A stretch of 64,000 bases of DNA, from positions 1-64,000 of the forward strand of contig JABILA010000136.1 of the NCBI GenBank assembly GCA_018654745.1. The letters run 5' to 3'. The notes under the pieces are model-generated. The model made no database searches. It was not told the DNA's origin and saw only the letters and a program-made list of their open reading frames with translations. Source of the stretch: Alphaproteobacteria bacterium (GTDB lineage Bacteria > Pseudomonadota > Alphaproteobacteria > UBA2966). Below, in pieces: positions 28,568 through 37,264 of this stretch; position 1 is the first letter of the stretch, and each line of letters starts with the position of its first letter. Both the position numbers and the translations under genes were made by a program.

Positions 28568-28698
28568 AATGCTGAGAGATTAACTTAAGCCCGGCCCAGG
28601 TTCCATGAGTGACAATTGTATTCCGTTAAAAAGATGGCCATATTATTCCTTCCCACAGGCTGACAATCACTGCCGGGCGAGCTATATCCATTGCAGAC

Positions 28699-28721
28699 CC
28701 CGCCCCGGAATCCGTGGCGGG
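28699..28721 (+). promoter_or_regulatory. GC-rich hairpin in the sdhE leader
   Basis: CCCGCC (28699-28704) pairs with GGCGGG (28716-28721) and inner CGG pairs with CCG around AAT, leaving single unpaired bases C and T. It ends 11 bases before the GGAGAG ribosome-binding site of sdhE. No T-run follows, so it looks like a 5' leader structure and not a terminator. Confidence 0.4.
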
Positions 28722-28742
28722 CTGTTGCCGTTGGAGAGAAGC

Positions 28743-29024
28743 ATGAATACAGCCCATTCAGAAGATGTTGAAAGTCGCCGCAAACGCCTGCGATTTCGCA
28801 GTCATTACCGGGGAATGAAGGAAATGGATTTACTGATGGGCAGTTTTGCCGTCAGTCATATCGATGAATTCGGCCATGAGCAGTTGGATTTCTATGAGGC
28901 GTTGCTTGATGCGGATGATCTCGACGTCTGGAGCTGGATCACCGGTAAGCCTGCGCCCAACGATTTTGATACGCCGGTCCTGCAAATGATCCGCGACTTC
29001 AAGTTCTACGAGCACAATAATTGA
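28743..29024 (+). CDS. sdhE: succinate dehydrogenase assembly factor SdhE
   Basis: From ATG 28743, preceded by GGAGAG, the product has 93 residues. The frame opens earlier (28605) but the extra part is not conserved. The motif RFRSHYRGMKEMDLLMGSF contains the RGxxE region that binds FAD-loaded SdhA (SdhE/Sdh5 family). It helps attach FAD to succinate dehydrogenase. Its stop overlaps the mfd start. Confidence 0.94.
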   Translation: MNTAHSEDVESRRKRLRFRSHYRGMKEMDLLMGSFAVSHIDEFGHEQLDFYEALLDADDLDVWSWITGKPAPNDFDTPVLQMIRDFKFYEHNN

Positions 29025-32000
29025 AAAACCTTGCCAAGCTGCTATCGGGCCCAAAACGGGTCAGGACCGGTTCTGCGCCAGAAGGGCTCGATGCCCTGTT
29101 GCTGGCTGAGGCTGCGACCCGAACCGGTGGAATTTTGCACATCGCCCGTGACGACGCACGCATGGCACAATTGGCGACGGCCCTGGCCTTTTTCAGCCCT
29201 AAAACAGAAGTCATTGAATTTCCGGCCTGGGATTGTTTGCCCTATGACCGCGTGTCACCCAATCCGACGCTGGCCGGCAAGCGCATGGATGCTCTTTGGC
29301 GATTGGCAACAGCAGAAAAGATTCCCAAAGCCGGACGAATTGTTCTGACAACTGTAAATGGTGCCCTGCAACGTGTTCCAGCCCGCGACGTGGTTGCATC
29401 TGCCAGTTTCAAGTCTGCAGCGGGTGACGAGATTGATGTGGATGCCTTGCTGGCCTATCTGGCGCGTGATGGTTTTGCCCGCACCAGCACTGTACGTGAA
29501 CCAGGAGAATACGCCGTTCGTGGTGGTATCATCGATATCTATCCACCTGGTGATGAAAACCCGCTACGTCTGGACCTGTTTGGTGATCAGCTTGAAAGTG
29601 TTCGTCGCTTCGATCCCCTGACCCAGCTGACGTCTTCAAATGAGAACATGTTTTCGCTTGAGCCGGTCAGCGAAATCTTCCTCGATGCGGACAGCGTCGC
29701 GCGTTTTCGGGCCGGTTATGGCCAACGATTTGGCGCAACTGCTGGATCAGATGACCCGATGTATGAAGCTGTCTCCGCGGGGCGCAAACATATGGGTATG
29801 GAACACTGGCTACCCTTGTTCCATGAACGCCTTGAGACGCTGTTTGACTATGTGCCTGATGCCGCCGTCACCATGGACCACCATGATGATGAAGCGCGCG
29901 ATTCCCGGCTTGAAGCCATTCAGGATTACTACGAAGCTCGTAAGATCGGTGAAGCAGCGGGTGAGGGCGAGGTTCTCGGCGGCGGTGCTGTCTATCGTGC
30001 CCTGGCACCAGAAGAAATGCAGATGTCCGCAGCGGAATGGGATGGTGTTCTGGGCCTGCGACCTGTGGCAACGTTTTCACCCTTTGCCGTTCCTGAAGGT
30101 GAAGCCGAGAACAGAATTCAGATAATCGATGCTGGCGGACGCCTGGGGCGGGACTTTGCCCCGGAACGAGCCCAACCCAACCTCAATGTCTTTGATGCCG
30201 TAGCAACTCATGTCGCTGAACTGAAGAAAGCTGGCAAACGAGCCATCATAGCAGGTTATTCCGAAGGTTCGGCTGAGCGCCTGGGTGGGGTGCTGAAAGA
30301 TCATGACATCGCCGGACTGGTCCATGTCGAAAGCTGGGGCCAGGCACAGGCGCTGGAAAAAGGTTCTGTGGCACTTGTTGTGGTCGGTCTTGAGCACGGC
30401 TTTGAAACCGAAGAGTTCGCCATTATTGGTGAGCAGGATATTTTGGGTGATCGTCTGGTCAGGGCACCCAAGCGTTCACGAAAATCAGAGAACTTTATCG
30501 CCGAAGCCTCTACATTGTCGCCGGGTGATTTTGTTGTTCATCTTGATCACGGCATTGGTCGTTTCGAAAGCCTCGAGACCGTCGACGTTGGCGGCGTCCG
30601 CCATGATTGTGTGCTGTTGATCTATGCAGGCAATGACAAACTGTATTTGCCTGTCGAAAATATCGAAGTGATTTCCCGCTATGGCTCCGAAGACAGCGAA
30701 GCGGTGCTGGACAAGCTGGGTGGCTCTGGCTGGCAGGCAAGGAAGTCACGTGCCACCAAACGCATCAAGGACATGGCAGATCAGCTGATCAAGATTGCGG
30801 CTGAACGGGAATTGAAAGAAGGTGAAAAGATGTCGCCGCCGACAGGGCTCTATGATGAGTTCTGTGCGCGTTTTCCTTTTCACGAAACAGAAGATCAGCA
30901 AAGTACCATTGCAGATGTGCTCGAAGACATGGCGTCCGGGCGTCCCATGGATCGTCTGGTGTGTGGTGATGTTGGTTTTGGCAAAACCGAAGTTGCCCTG
31001 CGGACGGCCTTCGTTGCTGTGATGTCAGGTCGTCAGGTTGCCATGATCGCGCCAACAACCTTGCTGGCACGTCAGCACTTCAAGACTTTCAGTGAACGTT
31101 TTGCCGGATGGCCCGTAAACATTGCCCAGCTGTCGCGATTTGTGAATACGAAGGATGCGAAGGAAAACAAACGTCTTCTCGAGACCGGAGACGTTGATAT
31201 CATCATCGGCACCCATGCCTTGCTGGCCAAGGATGTGAAGTTCAGCAATCTCGGCATGGTGCTGGTGGACGAAGAACAACACTTTGGTGTTGCCCACAAG
31301 GAACGTCTGAAAAGCTTGCGCAGTGATGTGCATGTATTGACCCTGACAGCAACGCCGATCCCCCGAACCTTGCAAATGGCCTTTACCGGTGTGCGGGAAC
31401 TCAGCCTGATTGCGACCCCACCGGTGGATCGACTTGCTGTTCGTACCTTCATCCTGCCGTTTGATCCGGTTGTCGTGCGCGAAGCCATCTTGCGAGAACA
31501 CTATCGCGGTGGCCAGACGTTCTACGTTTGTCCAAGACTGGCCGATATCGACGAAGTCAGCAAATACATCAGGGAAAATATCCCGGAGGTCAAAACAGCC
31601 GTTGCGCATGGTCGGATGACGCCAGCGGATCTGGACCGGGTGATGAACGCTTTTTATGACGGTGGCATTGATGTTCTGATTTCCACTAACATTATTGAAT
31701 CCGGTCTGGATATTCCGACGGCGAACACCCTGATCATTCATCGGTCAGACATGTTTGGACTGGCGCAACTTTATCAGTTGCGGGGCAGGGTCGGGCGTTC
31801 AAAAATCCGGGGCTATGCTTATCTGACGATACCGGCGAAACGTATTCCGACTGAGGCTGCCGACAAACGCCTGAAGGTCATGCAGTCCCTGGACGGCCTG
31901 GGTGCCGGGTTCAGTCTGGCCAGCCACGATCTGGATATCCGCGGTGCCGGAAACCTGCTGGGTGAAGAACAGTCTGGTCATATCCGCGAGGTCGGTGTCG

Positions 32001-32539
32001 AACTTTACCAGCAAATGTTGGAAGAAGCGGTCGCCACAGCCCGAAGCACAGCAGACGGCACGGGCGACCAGATGGACGTAAATGACTGGACACCACAATT
32101 GAATATTGGCGCATCCGTTTTGATCCCGGAAAACTATGTGGCCGATCTGGATGTGCGTATGGGACTTTATCGACGTTTGTCCAAACTGGATGGGCGCGCC
32201 GAAATTGATGGCTTTGCAGCGGAATTAATTGACCGTTTCGGGAAACTGCCAGAAGAAGTCGAAAGCCTGCTGGCGATTGTTACGATAAAACAATTGTGTA
32301 AACCGGCAGCAGTTTCGAAACTGGATGCGGGTGCCAAGGGCTGTACCGTCACCTTCCGGGACGGCGCTGTTTTGAACCCGGCCGGGTTGGTTGAATTCAT
32401 TTCAAAGCAGGCCGGTACAGCAAAACTACGGCCGGATCAAAAACTGGTTTATCGTCGTGACTGGGAAAAACCTGAAACACGTGTCTCCGGCGTCAAGCAT
32501 TTGCTGACACGCCTGGCGGAGATAAACGGGCAGGGTTGA
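29021..32539 (+). CDS. mfd: transcription-repair coupling factor Mfd
   Basis: This 1172-residue translocase removes stalled RNA polymerase at lesions and recruits UvrA. It has the UvrB-like N-terminus (domains about 1-340), the RNA-polymerase-interacting domain (about 490-560), Walker A GDVGFGKTE, the DEEQHFGV box and the TRG/C-terminal regulatory domain. The start is a TTG whose last two bases belong to the sdhE stop (TTGA), a tight coupling of the two genes. Confidence 0.97.
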   Translation: MKNLAKLLSGPKRVRTGSAPEGLDALLLAEAATRTGGILHIARDDARMAQLATALAFFSPKTEVIEFPAWDCLPYDRVSPNPTLAGKRMDALWRLATAEKIPKAGRIVLTTVNGALQRVPARDVVASASFKSAAGDEIDVDALLAYLARDGFARTSTVREPGEYAVRGGIIDIYPPGDENPLRLDLFGDQLESVRRFDPLTQLTSSNENMFSLEPVSEIFLDADSVARFRAGYGQRFGATAGSDDPMYEAVSAGRKHMGMEHWLPLFHERLETLFDYVPDAAVTMDHHDDEARDSRLEAIQDYYEARKIGEAAGEGEVLGGGAVYRALAPEEMQMSAAEWDGVLGLRPVATFSPFAVPEGEAENRIQIIDAGGRLGRDFAPERAQPNLNVFDAVATHVAELKKAGKRAIIAGYSEGSAERLGGVLKDHDIAGLVHVESWGQAQALEKGSVALVVVGLEHGFETEEFAIIGEQDILGDRLVRAPKRSRKSENFIAEASTLSPGDFVVHLDHGIGRFESLETVDVGGVRHDCVLLIYAGNDKLYLPVENIEVISRYGSEDSEAVLDKLGGSGWQARKSRATKRIKDMADQLIKIAAERELKEGEKMSPPTGLYDEFCARFPFHETEDQQSTIADVLEDMASGRPMDRLVCGDVGFGKTEVALRTAFVAVMSGRQVAMIAPTTLLARQHFKTFSERFAGWPVNIAQLSRFVNTKDAKENKRLLETGDVDIIIGTHALLAKDVKFSNLGMVLVDEEQHFGVAHKERLKSLRSDVHVLTLTATPIPRTLQMAFTGVRELSLIATPPVDRLAVRTFILPFDPVVVREAILREHYRGGQTFYVCPRLADIDEVSKYIRENIPEVKTAVAHGRMTPADLDRVMNAFYDGGIDVLISTNIIESGLDIPTANTLIIHRSDMFGLAQLYQLRGRVGRSKIRGYAYLTIPAKRIPTEAADKRLKVMQSLDGLGAGFSLASHDLDIRGAGNLLGEEQSGHIREVGVELYQQMLEEAVATARSTADGTGDQMDVNDWTPQLNIGASVLIPENYVADLDVRMGLYRRLSKLDGRAEIDGFAAELIDRFGKLPEEVESLLAIVTIKQLCKPAAVSKLDAGAKGCTVTFRDGAVLNPAGLVEFISKQAGTAKLRPDQKLVYRRDWEKPETRVSGVKHLLTRLAEINGQG

Positions 32540-32544
32540 TTCAA

Positions 32545-33783
32545 TCAGGTTTTGAGAAAGCCCTTGTTGAACGTCACATCGCACAGACCAACGAACCTGG
32601 CTTGTCTGTTTAATTCGGATGTCAATTTTTTCTCCCGGCCTTTGGTGAATTTGATGCCGGGTTCCAGCCATAGCCCTGTGACGTGCAGTCGATCATCCTG
32701 ACGTTGGGCCTTCATATCGATGCGACCAATGAGTCTGTCCTTTTCGAGGATCGGAAAAACATAGTAGCCATATTTGCGCTTCGCTTCGGGCACAAATATT
32801 TCGATGCGGTAGTCAAAATCGAACAAGCGTTGAAGGCGTTTGCGGTCGCGTATCAAGGGATCAAACGGGCTGATAACCCGTAACCGGTCTGAAGGATCGG
32901 GAAGGTCGTGCAGGGCGTCCATAATCGCCGGGCGTGCATAGACGGTTTTGGGTGTGCTGCCATCCGCGCTGCCAACCGAGATCTCAATCAGGTCCGGACC
33001 TACATTCGCGAGACACCAGGCTTTTGCTTCGCCTGCATTGATCGATCCCCAATAGGCGGCCAGTTCCCCCGATGCGGCAAAGCCCAGCCGGTCCAGTGCT
33101 TCGTTGCAGGCCCAGGTTACAAATGCAGCGTGATCATTTTGCGAATCTGACCTGACTGTTTCTGGTATGACGCGGGTAGAGAGGTCATAGACTTTTTGAA
33201 AACCGTCCCGGCGGGTAATGGACAGATCACCGGTGCGCCAAAGGAACTCCAGGGCTGTTTTTGATGGATGCCATTCCCACCAGCCGTTTTTTGCTTTCTT
33301 GCGACCCTCATCCTTTGGTTTCAGGTCACGTGACATGGTGGGACCGTTTTCATGGACGTGGTGTTTCACCTGTTCCATCATGTCTTCAAAACTGATCTGT
33401 TTGCCGCCGGACTTCACTTTTGGACGATGCTTGCGCCAGCGTTCCCTCAGTCGATCTTCGGCGCGAACGAACCGTTGCTGCCAGTGCGGATAAAATTCTG
33501 TTGGAATAAGCGATGCATCGTGGGTCCAGTGCTCGAACAGATGTCGATCATCTTCCAGTAACTGACGTAGTTGTTCCGGTTTGTAATTCTGGTTGCGCGC
33601 AAACAGGATCATGTGGTGCGCCCGCTCCACTGTGCGGATGCTGTCGATCTGCACAAACCCGAGTTGATGGATCAGTTGACGCAAATCGTCTTTGGCAAAC
33701 GGAGAGGAGGGAGCCGCACACAGTCCCTGGCGCACCATGAAAATGCGACGGGCCTGTACATTGGATATGTGAGGGAGAGTAAT
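32545..33783 (-). CDS. ycaQ: YcaQ/AlkX-family winged-helix DNA glycosylase-like protein
   Basis: The protein belongs to the HTH_42/YcaQ family that unhooks DNA interstrand crosslinks. The blocks SGWWEW-like GWWEWHPSKTALEFL, YDLSTRVIPE, SPFDPLIRDRKRLQRLFDF and YGYYVFPIL are characteristic. The first ATG (33738) would give 397 residues, but the frame upstream encodes TLPHISNVQARRIF, matching the conserved N-terminus of E. coli YcaQ (SLPHLSLADARNLHL). The codon at the exact YcaQ start position is ATT (33783-33781), five bases after the stop of the upstream gene. I annotate from it, giving 412 residues. It is convergent with mfd. Confidence 0.88.
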   Translation of the reverse strand: MTLPHISNVQARRIFMVRQGLCAAPSSPFAKDDLRQLIHQLGFVQIDSIRTVERAHHMILFARNQNYKPEQLRQLLEDDRHLFEHWTHDASLIPTEFYPHWQQRFVRAEDRLRERWRKHRPKVKSGGKQISFEDMMEQVKHHVHENGPTMSRDLKPKDEGRKKAKNGWWEWHPSKTALEFLWRTGDLSITRRDGFQKVYDLSTRVIPETVRSDSQNDHAAFVTWACNEALDRLGFAASGELAAYWGSINAGEAKAWCLANVGPDLIEISVGSADGSTPKTVYARPAIMDALHDLPDPSDRLRVISPFDPLIRDRKRLQRLFDFDYRIEIFVPEAKRKYGYYVFPILEKDRLIGRIDMKAQRQDDRLHVTGLWLEPGIKFTKGREKKLTSELNRQARFVGLCDVTFNKGFLKT

Positions 33784-33788
33784 TTCCC

Positions 33789-34610
33789 TTATTCCACGAC
33801 ACCAACACCAATTCTTACCTTGGTGCGGACTTCATAATCGTTCACATACATCATGTGTGTAATCAGGCCGGTATCCTCCTGCCACATATGCAAATGGAAT
33901 GCGGGAGGCTCCATCACAATATTTACAGGCGTATCCGGTACGGGATTGAGAGCAATTTGGTGGGCGGCACTCGGGCAGACGCTGAGCGTGGTCCCACCCC
34001 AGTTAACGACGACAGGCCGATGCAAATGGCCGCCGGCAACGCGCATGACCTGGGGGTGTTTGCGAACGACAGCTTCGATTCCTGCCTTGTCTTCGTATCC
34101 ATATTTATCCATGGGTGCGAGACCACTGGCAAAGGGCGGGTGATGCAGGAAGACAACTGTTGGCCTGTCTGGTTCGGCACCAAGCGTTTCATCCAGCCAC
34201 GCAAGACGTTCAGCACACATGGTGCCGATAATCTGTTTGGCGATGCGCGTATCACCGCAAACAATGCGGATCGGAAAGTCTTCAAGGGCGTATTGCAGGA
34301 ATCCGTCCTGCGGCAAATAGGTGTGATCGGGGAAAACAGGAACCAGATTCTCCCGCGAATCGTGGTTACCGCATAACAGATAATATGGCATCTCCAGCTT
34401 ATCGAGAATGTCACGCAATCGATGATATTCTGATGCCTTCGCCTGGTCGACAAGATCACCTGTTGCGACAACGATATCAGGGCGTGGATCGATGGTGTTC
34501 AAACGAGCGACACACCGTTCCAGGTGCTCAGCGGTCTGGTAATGCAAGTCAGTACCGACACCAGGGTCGGAAATGTGCAGATCGCTTATCTGGGCGATAA
34601 CAAAAGCCAT
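33789..34610 (-). CDS. cpdA: CpdA-type cyclic-nucleotide phosphodiesterase
   Basis: This 273-residue metallophosphoesterase has the two-metal motifs in order: ISDLHIS, TGDLVD, GNHD, LHHPPF and GGHLHRP. This set and spacing match CpdA (3',5'-cAMP phosphodiesterase, class III). Other small phosphodiesters remain possible. Its TAA stop lies five bases before the proposed ATT start of the ycaQ-like gene, so the two are probably translated together. Confidence 0.85.
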   Translation of the reverse strand: MAFVIAQISDLHISDPGVGTDLHYQTAEHLERCVARLNTIDPRPDIVVATGDLVDQAKASEYHRLRDILDKLEMPYYLLCGNHDSRENLVPVFPDHTYLPQDGFLQYALEDFPIRIVCGDTRIAKQIIGTMCAERLAWLDETLGAEPDRPTVVFLHHPPFASGLAPMDKYGYEDKAGIEAVVRKHPQVMRVAGGHLHRPVVVNWGGTTLSVCPSAAHQIALNPVPDTPVNIVMEPPAFHLHMWQEDTGLITHMMYVNDYEVRTKVRIGVGVVE

Positions 34611-34645
34611 GTTCAGCCAGGTCCTCGTTCCGTTGGTTCAAGCGC

Positions 34646-34675
34646 TTCGCGCCAGCCCGTACAGGCTGGCGCGAA
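34646..34675. repeat. 12-bp perfect hairpin between thiolase and phosphodiesterase genes
   Basis: TTCGCGCCAGCC and GGCTGGCGCGAA are perfect reverse complements around a six-base loop (CGTACA). It lies 26 bases past the thiolase stop and 35 bases before the cpdA start. It is strong enough to end or protect a transcript but has no T-run on either strand. It could be a member of a dispersed palindromic repeat family. Confidence 0.6.
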
Positions 34676-34701
34676 TGCCTTGTTTAGATATGGGGACGGT
34701 T

Positions 34702-35904
34702 TTAGACGCGTTCAATAACAGCAGCAATTCCTTGACCGACGCCGATGCACATGGTGGCCAAAGCACGTTTTCCACCGGTATGCTCCAGCTGATACATGGC
34801 TGTGGTCGCCAGGCGCGCACCAGACATGCCCAAAGGATGACCCAGAGCAATGGCGCCGCCCAAAGGATTGACCCGGGCATCGTCATCTTCCAGACCCCAG
34901 TCGCGGGTAACGGCCAAGCCCTGTGCGGCAAAAGCTTCGTTCAGTTCGATAATGTCCAGATCATCGAACTTCAGTCCCAGGCGCGCCAATAGCTTGTGTG
35001 ACGCCGGTGCGGGCCCAAAGCCCATAATGCGTGGCGCGACACCTGCGTGACCCATGCCCAGAACTCTGGCGCGCGGCGTCAAGCCGTGTCTTTTCGCTGC
35101 TTCTTCCGAAGCGATAATCAGGGCACAGGCACCGTCATTAACACCAGAGGCGTTTCCTGCGGTTACGGTCCCACCTTCGCGAAAAGGTGTGCCCAGCTTT
35201 GCAAGGGCTTCCAGTGAGGTCTCACGAGGATGTTCGTCGGATGAGACAATGACGTCATCACCTTTGCGTTTGGGAATAACAACCGGCACAATCTCCTGCT
35301 CCAGTCGACCGTTTTTCTGGGCCTCGGCCGCTTTGTGTTGGCTGCGGAAAGCAAAGGCATCCTGGGATTCGCGTGTGACCTGGAATTCTTCGGCGACATT
35401 CTCGGCGGTTTCCGGCATGGAATCGACGCCATATTGTTTTTTCATCAGTGGGTTAATGAAGCGCCAGCCGATGGTCGTATCAAACACTTCGGCCCGTCGC
35501 GAAAAAGCGCTGTCCGCTTTTGGCAGGATCATCGGTGCGCGGCTCATGCTTTCAGAACCACCGGCAATACAAATATCCGCTTCACCTGTTTTAATGGCGC
35601 GGGCTGCCTGACCAACGGCTTCAAGTCCGGATCCACACAAACGGTTTACAGTTACCCCGGGAACTTCAACGGGCAGTCCTGCCAATAAGGAAGCCATACG
35701 AGCGATATTGCGGTTATCTTCGCCTGCCTGGTTGGCGGCACCAAAGAATACATCGTCAATTTCTGTCCACTGCACATTCTCATTGCGACGCATCAGTTCC
35801 TTGATGGGCAAGGAAGCCAGATCGTCGGCACGCACACTGGAAAGTGCGCCACCATAGCGGCCAATAGGTGTTCGAACGGCGTCACAGATAAAAGCTTCGG
35901 TCAT
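34702..35904 (-). CDS. paaJ: 3-oxoadipyl-CoA thiolase (PaaJ/PcaF type)
   Basis: This 400-residue thiolase matches the PaaJ/PcaF subgroup: EAFICDAVRTPIGRYGGALS at the start and NRLCGSGL with nucleophile Cys90. The second half has GGAIALGHPLG and the proton-shuttling Cys386 in CIGVGQG. It cleaves 3-oxoadipyl-CoA, and in phenylacetate breakdown also the dehydrosuberyl-CoA intermediate, to succinyl-CoA and acetyl-CoA. It is divergent from paaY, which supports the phenylacetate role over protocatechuate. Confidence 0.9.
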   Translation of the reverse strand: MTEAFICDAVRTPIGRYGGALSSVRADDLASLPIKELMRRNENVQWTEIDDVFFGAANQAGEDNRNIARMASLLAGLPVEVPGVTVNRLCGSGLEAVGQAARAIKTGEADICIAGGSESMSRAPMILPKADSAFSRRAEVFDTTIGWRFINPLMKKQYGVDSMPETAENVAEEFQVTRESQDAFAFRSQHKAAEAQKNGRLEQEIVPVVIPKRKGDDVIVSSDEHPRETSLEALAKLGTPFREGGTVTAGNASGVNDGACALIIASEEAAKRHGLTPRARVLGMGHAGVAPRIMGFGPAPASHKLLARLGLKFDDLDIIELNEAFAAQGLAVTRDWGLEDDDARVNPLGGAIALGHPLGMSGARLATTAMYQLEHTGGKRALATMCIGVGQGIAAVIERV

Positions 35905-35968
35905 CGGCAGGTCCTCAGGAGGGGATTTAAGGTTATTGGATTTCTATCTCTGGACATAATTGGTGGCC

Positions 35969-35990
35969 AGGTCAACAATAGGTCAACAAT
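35969..35990. promoter_or_regulatory. exact 11-bp tandem repeat in the paaJ-paaY divergent promoter region
   Basis: AGGTCAACAAT occurs twice in a row (35969-35979 and 35980-35990). Eleven base pairs is about one helical turn, so both copies face the same side of the DNA, as expected for cooperative binding of a regulator. The site is 65 bases from the paaJ start and 78 bases from the paaY start. Confidence 0.55.
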
Positions 35991-36067
35991 ATTAGGAATA
36001 ATACTGTCCCCCAGCCTTTGCGGCAATGTTGTCTATTCACAAGATTTTTCAAACCTACAGGCCCCCC

Positions 36068-36673
36068 ATGACAAAAGTTTATTCATTCGAAGGACTGGTT
36101 CCGGTGATCATGCCCGGCGCATTCGTCCACCCTGACGCCGTATTAATTGGCGACGTTGTCATATCCTCACGCTGCTTTATCGGCCCTTGTGCGGTGCTTA
36201 GAGGCGATTTTGGCCGTATCGAAATACATGAAGGGGCTAACGTGCAGGATAACTGTGTTGTACATTCTTTCCCCGGTCGATCCGTAATAGTCGAAGAAGA
36301 CGGACATATTGGTCACGCCGCCGTTCTGCATGCCTGCACAATAAGGCGCAACGCCCTGGTCGGGATGAATTCGACAGTTATGGACAACGCGGTCGTCGGT
36401 GAATCCGCATTTGTGGCTGCCAATTCCTTTGTCAAAGCCGGATTTGAAGTGCCAGACCATACTTTGGTTGCTGGCGTTCCTGCCAAAATCATCAAGGAAA
36501 TGGGGGCGGCCGAAATAAAATGGAAATCCATGGCGACCAAAGAGTATCAAAACCTGGCCCAACGTAGTCTCGCGACCATGAAATCAGTTGAAGCCCTGAC
36601 GGAAGAAGAACCCGATCGCCCCAAGGCCGCCGAAAAAGAGCACGTGAAGCCATTGAGTGAGCTGAAGGGCTAA
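36068..36673 (+). CDS. paaY: PaaY-type hexapeptide thioesterase / gamma-carbonic anhydrase-fold protein
   Basis: From ATG 36068 the product has 201 residues and its start TKVYSFEGLVPVI aligns with E. coli PaaY; an earlier in-frame ATG (36026) adds a non-conserved stretch. The left-handed beta-helix repeats include LRGDFGRIEIHEGANVQDN, GHIGHAAVLHACTI and NALVGMNSTVMD. PaaY is a CoA thioesterase that rescues the phenylacetate pathway from dead-end CoA products. The divergent PaaJ gene supports this. The rest of the paa genes are not in the window. Confidence 0.9.
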   Translation: MTKVYSFEGLVPVIMPGAFVHPDAVLIGDVVISSRCFIGPCAVLRGDFGRIEIHEGANVQDNCVVHSFPGRSVIVEEDGHIGHAAVLHACTIRRNALVGMNSTVMDNAVVGESAFVAANSFVKAGFEVPDHTLVAGVPAKIIKEMGAAEIKWKSMATKEYQNLAQRSLATMKSVEALTEEEPDRPKAAEKEHVKPLSELKG

Positions 36674-37263
36674 ACCAAGAATGCCATGGCGACTGACGCC
36701 AACAGCAAGATCGCAAAGCTGACATTGATGATGCGGCTGGTGCGTTCGTCCTGGAAGAAGCGTTGTAGCACGTTGCCAATGGTCATCCATGCCATGTTGA
36801 TGCCGCCGATCAAAACGAACAAAATCAAAAGTTCGAGAGCGGCCGACAAGACGACGTTGTCTGGCAGTAATTCAAATCCGGCAAAAACTGCTGTGAAGGA
36901 GGCGTAAGCCTTGGGGTTTGTCAGATTGACGATCACGCCAGAGTAAAAGCCTGGTGCACTGGACCCGGCGTCGGCAACCCGAACAGGCGGCGCGTTGGCG
37001 ATCTTCCAGGCTAGCCATATCATGTAGCAAATGGCGACGGTGATCAGGACTTCAGCGGCCATAGGAATGGTGGTGACAGCAGCAATAATCCCGGAGGCGA
37101 CCAGAGTGAGCACTATAGTGACACCGGCTTGTAAACCGAAATAATAGGGCAGGGCAGCACGTAATCCGAATGCAGCCCCTGTTGCTGCTGAGCTCAGGGT
37201 TGCAGGGCCCGGACTACCACATAGTGCGAGTGCCGCCAGCAGATATCCTGCCAGATCACCCAA
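36670..37263 (-). CDS. LysE-family exporter
   Basis: The 197-residue protein (from TTG 37263; the frame is open to 37326 but that overlaps sufU) has the LysE/RhtB pattern: CGSPGPATLSSAATGA at the N-terminus, about six membrane segments and NLTNPKAYASF in the middle. Family members export amino acids or related small molecules. It is the last gene of the coxD-to-sufU operon, starting just after the sufU stop. Its last four bases overlap the convergent paaY end. Substrate unknown. Confidence 0.85.
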   Translation of the reverse strand: MGDLAGYLLAALALCGSPGPATLSSAATGAAFGLRAALPYYFGLQAGVTIVLTLVASGIIAAVTTIPMAAEVLITVAICYMIWLAWKIANAPPVRVADAGSSAPGFYSGVIVNLTNPKAYASFTAVFAGFELLPDNVVLSAALELLILFVLIGGINMAWMTIGNVLQRFFQDERTSRIINVSFAILLLASVAMAFLV

Positions 37264-37264
37264 T

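Noticed and set aside
31025-31741. A 238-codon open frame opposite mfd
   Set aside because: It is antisense to the highly conserved helicase motifs of mfd; no separate signal.
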